A DNA stretch of 31,803 nucleotides, taken from positions 1 to 31,803 of the forward strand of contig SIAL01000002.1 of assembly GCA_009691815.1 (NCBI GenBank), written 5' to 3'. This document shows, one piece after another, positions 1 to 6,078 of the stretch. Under the pieces are notes generated by a model. That model did not search any database. It saw nothing but the letters and a program-made list of their open reading frames with translations, and was not told the DNA's origin. Position 1 is the first letter of the stretch; each line of letters opens with the position of its first letter. Source of the stretch: Gemmataceae bacterium (GTDB lineage Bacteria > Planctomycetota > Planctomycetia > Gemmatales > Gemmataceae). The position numbers were made by a program, and so were the translations under genes.

Positions 1-860
1 TTGAATTTAAAGCCAATTTGCCCAGCATTTAAGTTGTTTTGGGTGTGAAAACGGTCCGTTGTTTGGAAAACATCCATTTTGTTCCCGGGAACATTGCTAG
101 AGTTGGTGGTGAATTGCATCACCTCATCAAGCAAGCCCCAACGATAGCCAAGTAGGGCGTCGATGGAGAAGTTTTTCAAAACCCCGATCCGGTGGAGCAT
201 ATTGACCTCCGCCGTTTGAAAGGTGGTCAATCCCTGAAGGGTGGCGGTTCCCGCAAAAGACCCGGGCAACGCGACCCCTGTGCTATCTGGCTGACCGATT
301 TGGGCGTTAAAAAACGGAATGGAAAGGGGGGCGGAGCCAATTTCGCCACTGCCTGAATAGGTGTAGGCGTTGGACCTTTCCGGCAAAAGGAGATAAATGC
401 CTTCGATGCCAAACTGTTGTTCGGTATCCATCCAAAGTCCGCCGGCGACCCGTACGCCCGAAGCCGGAACAAATCCCATGGTGCCGCCGATCAGGGTTTT
501 GGTGCCTGGACTTCCAAGCATACCTGGGCGACTACTTGGACCCATTTGGCTCATGGGGCCAGTGGTGAGCATCGGGGGCATCGGCGCGGATTGGGTGAAC
601 CAAAGAAGGTAATCGACCGAAGCCCATGCGCGGGGTTCCGGGCGGGGGCCCTCCAACAGGTTGTCAAGAAAACCGGGTTCCGCCAAGGGAATAGCGGCAT
701 CGGGAACCACACTCCCCGGAAGGGGCGGGATGGTTACTTCCTGGCTGTTTGCCATTCCCGCACCCCATAGAACCCCAACTAGGGCAAGGCTCTTGAAACA
801 AGAAATCACAAAATGCGATCGCGCAAATCGTTTTTTCAATCTACCCACAATACTTGCCAT
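1..860 (-). CDS. BBP7 family outer-membrane beta-barrel protein, C-terminus cut by window edge
   Basis: An open frame runs from an ATG at 860 leftward off the window, giving 286 complete codons with no stop. A strong AGGAGG ribosome site lies about 7 nt upstream of the ATG. The N-terminus is basic (GRLKKRFARS), followed by a hydrophobic stretch near residues 21-36 and a likely signal-peptidase site after ANS (about residue 39), so export is predicted. The mature part has the pattern of planctomycete BBP7 barrels: an ASVDYLLWFT segment, GFVPASGVRVAGGLW, then alternating short beta-type strands with Gly and aromatic residues, including EVNMLHRIG and LLGYRWGLLDE. The likely role is an outer-membrane porin-like or structural barrel, with unknown substrate. 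The call rests on family resemblance and the exact function is not known. Confidence 0.8.
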   Translation of the reverse strand, partial: MASIVGRLKKRFARSHFVISCFKSLALVGVLWGAGMANSQEVTIPPLPGSVVPDAAIPLAEPGFLDNLLEGPRPEPRAWASVDYLLWFTQSAPMPPMLTTGPMSQMGPSSRPGMLGSPGTKTLIGGTMGFVPASGVRVAGGLWMDTEQQFGIEGIYLLLPERSNAYTYSGSGEIGSAPLSIPFFNAQIGQPDSTGVALPGSFAGTATLQGLTTFQTAEVNMLHRIGVLKNFSIDALLGYRWGLLDEVMQFTTNSSNVPGNKMDVFQTTDRFHTQNNLNAGQIGFKF

Positions 861-1240
861 GGTTTTGGCCTCCTCCTCGGTATCACCGGTACACACATTC
901 CAAGCCGGTCAAACCGATTATGCAATGCCGTCCTATTCGACGCGTCTTGCGGGTTCTGCCGAGGGATTTCAACGCGCCAATCCTGCTTTTTTCTCCCAAT
1001 GTTCGGGTCATTCCAAGAATGCCCGAGTTACCACCAATGCCGATTGCTCCGCCTTTTTGGGCCATTCTTTTTGGGCAAGGCCACTTCTATCGATTGGTGA
1101 AAACAGGAGGAACAGGGATGATGATTTGGCTTGAGTCAACGATTTGACCCCGGAATTCCTAAAGTCTTGGCCCGATTGCGACGATTCTCCCTATTGCGGG
1201 TATTGCGTTTACGGATATTTCCTTATTTGAGTTTGCCAAT
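861..1240. other. Gene-free stretch between divergent genes
   Basis: About 380 nt lie between the divergent starts at 860 (minus) and 1241 (plus). The short open frames here overlap each other in several frames, have no convincing ribosome site and look compositionally random. The region should hold the promoters of both flanking genes. I did not find a -35/-10 pair with good spacing that I would defend. Only the AGGAGG site serving the minus-strand gene is clear. Confidence 0.5.
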
Positions 1241-1888
1241 ATGTCCCTTTCCATCCTTTGGTCTTGCGCCACCAAGTTCTTTCCTGCCCTCCAAAAACCA
1301 ACTTCTAAACCGAACCCTATCCGCTTTGTGGCCAAACAACCCTTTACCCCCTCGGTTCGAACCCAATCGATAAAAAGTTTAACCCCCTTTATGGAGCCGC
1401 TCGAAGGGCGAAGCACTCCGGCCCTCTATTTAGGCGCGGATACTTTTGCCGCCACTTTTGCCGCCATGGAATCCGTGGCTCCTATGGACTGGCTTGCCCA
1501 GCCATTGTTACGAACCGTGAATACGACCGCGCCTGTGGCCATTCTTTCTGGCCCCATTCAAAGCCCTTGGGAAACCCCATCACTGGTTGTGTCATATCCA
1601 TTGCCCTTAATGGACCAAGTTTCGGAAAATGAGACCAGCCGGGAATCCTCGACCGATGCACTTTTCCAAATGCAAGAATGGGCCGCTGATCCCTATGCCC
1701 CTTCTTGGTCGGCGTTTCCTGTAAGTCACAACCCCGATTCCCTGCTTTTGGCGGGCTTGGCCGTGATTGGCATCCCTCTTTTGAATTGGGGTGAGGGGCC
1801 AAGAGAAGAGAGCGAAATCGTTCTGCCCCAAAGAAGATCGCTCAAACGACGAAAAAAACAAAAGGCAATAGGGATTGCTGTCGGCTAA
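1241..1888 (+). CDS. Small LEGR-motif (LEPR-like) protein with C-terminal hydrophobic segment
   Basis: The predicted protein has 215 residues and I do not recognise it as a named family. Residues 53-61 read PLEGRSTPA. This resembles the LEPR/LEDR-xTPA motif found near the N-terminus of many planctomycete surface and secreted proteins, where it follows a basic, poorly conserved leader. The first 50 residues here are such a leader. Near the C-terminus a hydrophobic stretch (about 167-181, LLLAGLAVIGIPLL) is followed by an acidic spacer and a strongly basic tail (198-208, RRSLKRRKKQK). That order resembles a sorting or anchor signal. The start at 1241 keeps the motif at its usual distance from the N-terminus, but its ribosome site is weak. 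An ATG at 1391 begins just before the motif and is the alternative. The gene ends 12 nt from the convergent aat gene. Confidence 0.5.
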   Translation: MSLSILWSCATKFFPALQKPTSKPNPIRFVAKQPFTPSVRTQSIKSLTPFMEPLEGRSTPALYLGADTFAATFAAMESVAPMDWLAQPLLRTVNTTAPVAILSGPIQSPWETPSLVVSYPLPLMDQVSENETSRESSTDALFQMQEWAADPYAPSWSAFPVSHNPDSLLLAGLAVIGIPLLNWGEGPREESEIVLPQRRSLKRRKKQKAIGIAVG

Positions 1889-1900
1889 TCGGTTTTTCCC

Positions 1901-2581
1901 TCAAGAAAAGGTTCCTGCCTTCCATTCGGGGGATTCTTCCTTGGCTATTTCCAACTCGGCCAAGTAAACCTCTCGGGAGATCTCCTCGGCGCCAAGGGAC
2001 TGGGTGTGGGGATTGAGAAACTGGCAATCGACAAAGCGGAAGTTTCTTTCTTTTAGATGATCACACAAAAAAACCAACGCGGCCTTGGAGCCATCCGTGA
2101 TCCTTGAGAACATGGATTCGGCGCAAAAGATCGACCCAACTACCACCCCGTAGACGCCTCCCACCATTTGGCCATTTGACCAAACCTCGAGACTTTGGGC
2201 CTGACCCAGACGATGCAGCCAATGATAGGCCTCTAGCATTCGTGGTGTGATCCAAGTACCCTCGGGGCGATTTTCCCCACAAGCACGCATGACCCCGTTA
2301 AAGTCGGCACCCAAAGAATAGGTCAATTTGAGAGACTTCATCCGCCTTAAAAGGCGCTTGTGTCGAACTAGGTTTTCAAACCGAAGGATGGCCCGAGGGT
2401 TGGGACACATCCAGACCATGGATTCCTCATCGTCGGGCATGGGAAAGATCCCGCGACGATAGGCTTCCCAAAGAAAGTCTGGGGAAAGGTCGCCGCTGGT
2501 TCCCACCGCGCCAAAGGGATCATCCTCCAAAGGGGGATGAAAGGGATCCCAATACTCTGGATCCGCTGGCCCCAAGACCAC
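1901..2581 (-). CDS. aat: Leucyl/phenylalanyl-tRNA-protein transferase
   Basis: Aat adds Leu or Phe from charged tRNA to proteins with N-terminal Arg or Lys, which marks them for ClpS/ClpAP degradation (N-degron pathway, cytoplasm). The 226-residue product is of normal family length. It shows SGDLSPDFLWEAYRRGIFP (29-47), TWITPRMLEAYHWLH (109-123), GGVYGVVVG (141-149), the catalytic-region ESMFSR (155-160), VDCQ (184-187) and HTQSLGAEEISR (192-203). Two usually conserved spots differ: the residue after GIFP is Met rather than Trp, and the usual WSPDPRAVL appears as WMCPNPRAIL. The start is a GTG placed directly after the TAA of the upstream STN gene, with no spacer. This suggests translation by reinitiation or coupling. 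The two genes are probably one transcript read leftward. Confidence 0.93.
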   Translation of the reverse strand: MVLGPADPEYWDPFHPPLEDDPFGAVGTSGDLSPDFLWEAYRRGIFPMPDDEESMVWMCPNPRAILRFENLVRHKRLLRRMKSLKLTYSLGADFNGVMRACGENRPEGTWITPRMLEAYHWLHRLGQAQSLEVWSNGQMVGGVYGVVVGSIFCAESMFSRITDGSKAALVFLCDHLKERNFRFVDCQFLNPHTQSLGAEEISREVYLAELEIAKEESPEWKAGTFS

Positions 2582-2998
2582 TTATTTCACCAACTTGCCG
2601 CGATCGGGGCCTTGTACGACCTTGATCAAGCCATCGTAAGCGTTGCCCTTGTTGGAAATAATTTGATACCCCAACCCATTCGTTTTTAGGATGCCATCAA
2701 GGGCCCCGCTCAACGAATCCGCTTTTCCTTTGTAGGACAGCTTGGAGTTTCGTGAGACGCCTCCCTTGCTATCCACGAAAAAATTGACCCCTTTAACCTG
2801 CTCCTTGAGCTCTTCCAAAATTTCTTCAAGGCGGACATCCGTGAACTCAACGGACACTTTGGTTTTCAAATATTTCTGGGTCGTTTTGGCCTTGGCCGTG
2901 GCGTCGACCTCTTGGGCGAAACCAAACCCACCCAATAGGCCCATGGCCAGCAAACTTGCAGTTCCCAAAACACGGAGGGCAACGATTCGACTTCGCAT
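2582..2998 (-). CDS. Exported STN-like (secretin/TonB short N-terminal) domain protein
   Basis: The protein has 138 residues. Residues 1-28 form a signal peptide (Arg-rich start, hydrophobic core, cleavage around FGFA-QEV), so it is periplasmic or surface-facing. Residues 45-115 match the STN pattern: VSVEFTDVRLEEILEELKEQ, a central NFFVDSKGG, then LSYKGKADSLSGALDGILKTNGLGYQII. In secretins and TonB receptors this fold is a periplasmic docking domain. Here it is almost the whole mature protein, and no barrel or secretin domain follows. The ATG at 2998 has AGGGG upstream. The stop codon abuts the aat GTG. No functional link between an exported STN protein and the cytoplasmic transferase is obvious, so co-transcription may be incidental. 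Confidence 0.75.
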   Translation of the reverse strand: MRSRIVALRVLGTASLLAMGLLGGFGFAQEVDATAKAKTTQKYLKTKVSVEFTDVRLEEILEELKEQVKGVNFFVDSKGGVSRNSKLSYKGKADSLSGALDGILKTNGLGYQIISNKGNAYDGLIKVVQGPDRGKLVK

Positions 2999-3101
2999 GA
3001 TTTTCGACCCCTAAAAATGTCTCTGATTTTGTACCGGATTTATCATGGTCTGGGAGTATTGCCTCTAAGGCAAGCCTTTACACCGAATTCGTGAATAGGT
3101 C

Positions 3102-4190
3102 ATGATAAGGCCCGCCGCCCCATTTGGGAAAAATCCTGTGGGAAAAATCATGCCTTTTTTGGATCCACCCAACCTTTTCGTCCCACCTCCCGATAGCCCA
3201 AAGCTCGGTTCTGTCCCAAGAAATACCAAAGGGCAGTGGATTACCGGAATTGCGGTTACCCTAGTTATGGCCAGCATGGGAATGTTGGCATTCTTTTTGG
3301 CCCTTTGGACCCAACCCCAAAGGCGGGCCAGGGATCTTCCCCCAACGACCGACCTCCCGGACCGATTGGTGGCCAAGGTGGCCTTTGGGGGGGATCTTTT
3401 GGTTTGGGTAAGGGGTGATATTCCCCTTGAAGTGGCGTCGGGCGATCCGCTTACCCGCCTATTCCCTTTTCCGATGGAACATCAAAGTGGCCCGTCAGTC
3501 CTTTTGGCATGGCTGCAATTGCGGGATCATCTGCAATTGGGAAAATCCCTCGAGTGGGCCATTGGCCGCAATTTTGAAAAAAATCCTTCAAATAAAAGGG
3601 GAGGGTTGCGGTTGGCCGTGCAGCTGGAAAAGGCCCCCCAAGTACCCAAAATTGCCGAAGTCCCCGATATTTTTGCTTTGGGGGGCCAGCCGGGTCGCTT
3701 TCGATTTAAAGCAAAGCCTCCGTTTTCCGCTTGGGAGTGGGATCTCTCCAAGGGGGGCCTGATGACCGCTCAATGGAACAGCCCACCTGTGGATGCCGTC
3801 CCCTTTTCCCCTTCCGAAATCGCCTATGATGGCGCGTTGGCACCTGACCTTTTGGAGCTTAGGGTAAGCAAAATTCCAAAGGAAACCCCGGCCTGGCTCA
3901 TGGCTCGTGGTGGGCCCGCCTCTAGGGAGGCTGCTCAGGCGGTTTTAGGGTCGGCCCTTCAGGCCGACTCGAAAGGCGAGCGCATTGAATTTCCCATGGA
4001 TCGCTTGGTGTTTGGTTTGTGGGAAGAGGGGGGACAACTGCGGGGGGAATGGATTTTTGCCGAGGTGGGCCCCGCTTTGGCGTGGGAAGGAGTCCTGCAA
4101 AAAGCACAATTGGGCGCGCCGTGGAAATGGCTACGGCAGGGTAAGGTGGTTTCTTTGCAGTGGCAAAAAAGCGGGTTGTTTAGCCCTTAG
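3102..4190 (+). CDS. Unknown single-pass membrane-anchored protein
   Basis: The predicted protein has 362 residues and I do not recognise a family. A Pro-rich cytoplasmic N-terminus (residues 1-45) is followed by one clear transmembrane segment (about 46-69, rich in Ile, Val, Met, Ala and Leu) and then RRARD. The remaining 290 or so residues would lie outside the membrane. They are rich in Trp, Pro and Gly (for example AWEWDLSKGG and RGEWIFAEVGP) with no catalytic motif I can name. The start could be 3102 or the in-frame ATG at 3150, which would shorten the N-terminus by 16 residues. Neither has a strong ribosome site. The gene diverges from the STN gene and ends at a bidirectional terminator. 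Confidence 0.6.
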   Translation: MIRPAAPFGKNPVGKIMPFLDPPNLFVPPPDSPKLGSVPRNTKGQWITGIAVTLVMASMGMLAFFLALWTQPQRRARDLPPTTDLPDRLVAKVAFGGDLLVWVRGDIPLEVASGDPLTRLFPFPMEHQSGPSVLLAWLQLRDHLQLGKSLEWAIGRNFEKNPSNKRGGLRLAVQLEKAPQVPKIAEVPDIFALGGQPGRFRFKAKPPFSAWEWDLSKGGLMTAQWNSPPVDAVPFSPSEIAYDGALAPDLLELRVSKIPKETPAWLMARGGPASREAAQAVLGSALQADSKGERIEFPMDRLVFGLWEEGGQLRGEWIFAEVGPALAWEGVLQKAQLGAPWKWLRQGKVVSLQWQKSGLFSP

Positions 4191-4234
4191 GAAACAGAGC
4201 CAAAGACGAATACAAAGCGTTGGAAAACAAAAAA

Positions 4235-4256
4235 GACGGGTGATCTCTCACCCGTC
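4235..4256. terminator. Bidirectional rho-independent terminator
   Basis: A perfect 9-bp stem (GACGGGTGA with TCACCCGTC) has a TCTC loop. On the plus strand it is followed by CTTTT. On the minus strand it is followed by a run of six T within a T-rich stretch. It sits between convergent genes ending at 4190 and 4315, so it can end both transcripts. Confidence 0.85.
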
Positions 4257-4314
4257 CTTTTAAGTTGAAACCCCGGGCCATTCACCTCAAAAGGTGCTTA
4301 TGACCCGAAGGAAA

Positions 4315-4692
4315 TTAACCCTTGACCTTAGCGGCTTGGGCTTTAGGGGCTTGAGCCTTAGGAGCTTGGGCTTTGGCGACGGGAGCCTTAGCGGCTTGAG
4401 CCTTAGGAGCAGCGGCTTGAGCCTTGCCAGCGGCTTGAGCCTTACCAGCGGCTTGAGCCTTAGGGGCAGCGGCTTGAGCCTTGCCAGCGGCTTGACCCTT
4501 AGGGGCAGCAGCGGCCTTGGTGGTGCCGTGCTTGGGGAGATTGATTTTGCCCTTAAGACCGCTGAGGCGATCCTTGAGGCCAAGACCATGACATCCGCCA
4601 CCGATGTTGCTGATTTTGCTCTTGAGCTCGCCGCCGAGGGCAGGAGCATCAACGCCACCGGAAACGGCAACCATAAGAATCGCACTATACAT
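4315..4692 (-). CDS. Planctomycete small protein with MYSxxLM N-terminus and Lys/Ala/Gln repeat tail
   Basis: I place the start at the ATG at 4692, which has GGAGG 10 nt upstream. A longer frame to 4782 adds 30 residues without support. The 125-residue product starts MYSAILMVAVSGGVDAP, an N-terminus I associate with a planctomycete family of small proteins often rich in Gly/Cys/His (such as those carrying the TIGR03000 domain). GGGCHG occurs at 31-36. Residues 58-125 are a low-complexity tail of KAQAA, KAQAAA-P and KAQAAG units ending AKVKG. The tail is strongly basic and Ala-rich, like histone H1-type or bacterial AlaLys-rich DNA- or RNA-binding tails, but it could equally bind an acidic surface polymer. 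Its function is unknown. Confidence 0.72.
   Translation of the reverse strand: MYSAILMVAVSGGVDAPALGGELKSKISNIGGGCHGLGLKDRLSGLKGKINLPKHGTTKAAAAPKGQAAGKAQAAAPKAQAAGKAQAAGKAQAAAPKAQAAKAPVAKAQAPKAQAPKAQAAKVKG
4326..4518 (-). repeat. Degenerate tandem repeat of about 15 nt inside the repeat protein gene
   Basis: On the plus strand the unit reads roughly GCGGCTTGAGCCTTA with variants ending GCC, ACC or AGG and occasional 3-nt insertions. In protein terms this gives KAQAA units with optional Pro, Gly or Ala. The units stay in frame and near-identical units are adjacent, as expected from slippage or unequal recombination. It is not a CRISPR array because there are no unique spacers. Confidence 0.85.
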
Positions 4693-5311
4693 GACTAATA
4701 AGCCTCCAAAACAAGATGTAGGAACCAACCTCAAACTTCGATCTGCCAGTCCCAACACCGCGTTAGGCCTGGTACAAGTCAAGTGGACACACCCAACCGG
4801 ACCGGGGGGTCACCGTTGAATCTGAACCGGAACATCCGGGCCAAGTCTCCTCAGGTTGCCCGCATGCAACCGTCAGAAGGAGCGCCCACTCGTATACCCT
4901 CTAATGGTAAAACAGAGAATCTGGGTGTCAAGCAATAGGCTGGCAAAATGTAAGGGCAAATCACTTGCAATTACGATTCTGACGATTTTGCCGACTTTAC
5001 CTTCCCCCCTCACTTTACTCACCGCCGACCCGTGCTTTCCCTCGAATAAAACACCAGTTAACGAACCTTAAGTTTAAGATTAGTAAGGATTTGTGTTTTG
5101 TTCTAAAGACCTTTACTTGCCGTTGGCGAACAATAGACCTTGCCACACTCCCGACCTCGGCATGACAGGAACCAAATGTTTTTTTTTAAAGCCCGGATTC
5201 TTCCGCCCGTTTTATCCCCACTTTCCCACTAATTGGCCGATTTCACCCCCTCGGACCAACCCGCAAACTAAAATACCGACTGGGACGGGTTGCCTCGAGG
5301 ACCATCGCTTT
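4693..5311. other. Long divergent intergenic region
   Basis: About 620 nt lie between the minus-strand repeat protein and the plus-strand methyltransferase. The right half is A/T-richer (about 4970-5110), as expected of promoter DNA. A plus-strand open frame starts at 5093 in frame with the methyltransferase, but its 73 extra residues are Pro/Phe-rich and unlike the family, so I treat it as untranslated. No tRNA, terminator or clear small gene was seen. Confidence 0.5.
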
Positions 5312-6043
5312 ATGACCGACAATCATCCACACCTCGACAAGCAAAGCGACGACATCCGAAAGATGTTTGCCGGGATCGCCCATCGGTACGACATTCTCAA
5401 CCGATTCCTTTCCGGTTGGGTGGATACCCACTGGCGAAGGCTAACGGTTCGGCTGGCCCCCCCCACGATGGTTGGTCCACTTTTGGATGTCTGCACGGGA
5501 ACCGGAGACTTGGTTCTTGGGTATCAGCGAAAATATCCGGATCGAATGACCATTGGGACCGACTTTTGCCGAGAAATGCTGCACTTTGCCCACAAAAAAG
5601 CCCTACCCGTCCAAGGCCCAAAGCCATTGTTTCTTGAGGCGGATACCCTTGGCCTACCCTTTGGGGATAATCATTTTGCCCTAACTTCGGTAGCCTTTGG
5701 CCTTCGCAATACCCAAAATCCCCACCTAGCCCTAAGGGAGATGTGCCGGGTAACACGCCCCGGGGGAAGATTGGCCGTTTTGGAGTTTTCAATGCCCACT
5801 TGGCCGGTGCTGGGTCAGGTCTATCGCTGGTACTTCCAAACGGTACTTCCCAGAGTGGGCCAAGCCTTCTCCAAGAGCCCGGCATCCGCCTATGGGTATC
5901 TGCCCCAAAGCGTAAAAAAGTTCCCCCAAGGACAGGAGCTTTGCAGCTGGATTCGTGAAGCTGGGTGGGAATCGGTTACCCATCGCCCCTTTACCATGGG
6001 TATTGCCACTCTGTACACTGCCAACAAACCCTTCGTGGGCTGA
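5312..6043 (+). CDS. menG: Demethylmenaquinone methyltransferase (UbiE/MenG/COQ5 family)
   Basis: This enzyme is predicted to transfer a methyl group from S-adenosylmethionine to demethylmenaquinol in the last step of menaquinone synthesis, in the cytoplasm at the membrane. The 243-residue product has the normal length when started at 5312 (GAGG about 11 nt upstream). It shows MFAGIAHRYDILNRFLS (18-34), the SAM-binding LLDVCTGTGDL (57-67), acidic IGTDF (81-85), EADTLGLPFGDNHF (109-122), VAFGLRN (127-133) and RPGGRLAVLEFSMP (149-162). All are hallmarks of UbiE/MenG. No other quinone genes are nearby, so menaquinone rather than ubiquinone as substrate follows from what is known of planctomycetes. 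The next gene starts about 35 nt downstream. Confidence 0.92.
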   Translation: MTDNHPHLDKQSDDIRKMFAGIAHRYDILNRFLSGWVDTHWRRLTVRLAPPTMVGPLLDVCTGTGDLVLGYQRKYPDRMTIGTDFCREMLHFAHKKALPVQGPKPLFLEADTLGLPFGDNHFALTSVAFGLRNTQNPHLALREMCRVTRPGGRLAVLEFSMPTWPVLGQVYRWYFQTVLPRVGQAFSKSPASAYGYLPQSVKKFPQGQELCSWIREAGWESVTHRPFTMGIATLYTANKPFVG

Positions 6044-6078
6044 TTTGCTCACCCCCCAAACCTCCCGGGGACCACGCC

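Noticed and set aside
661..1147. Several plus-strand open frames over the BBP7 start and upstream region
   Set aside because: They overlap the BBP7 coding sequence or each other and show no family motif or ribosome site.
4326..4518. Repeat array considered as CRISPR or origin iterons
   Set aside because: The units are adjacent, codon-phased and lack unique spacers, so it is a coding tandem repeat.
4294..4698. Plus-strand open frame with Gly/Leu/Ser repeats opposite the repeat protein
   Set aside because: It is the antisense of the KAQAA repeats. The minus strand has the ribosome site and the recognised N-terminus.
5093..5311. Longer N-terminus for the methyltransferase
   Set aside because: The 73 extra residues are unlike any UbiE/MenG, and the ATG at 5312 gives the normal family length.
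5965..6078. Upstream ATG start for the DUF1549/DUF1553 protein, overlapping menG by 79 nt
   Set aside because: The added residues do not resemble a signal peptide and would require a long overlap. The GTG at 6079 begins directly at the hydrophobic leader.
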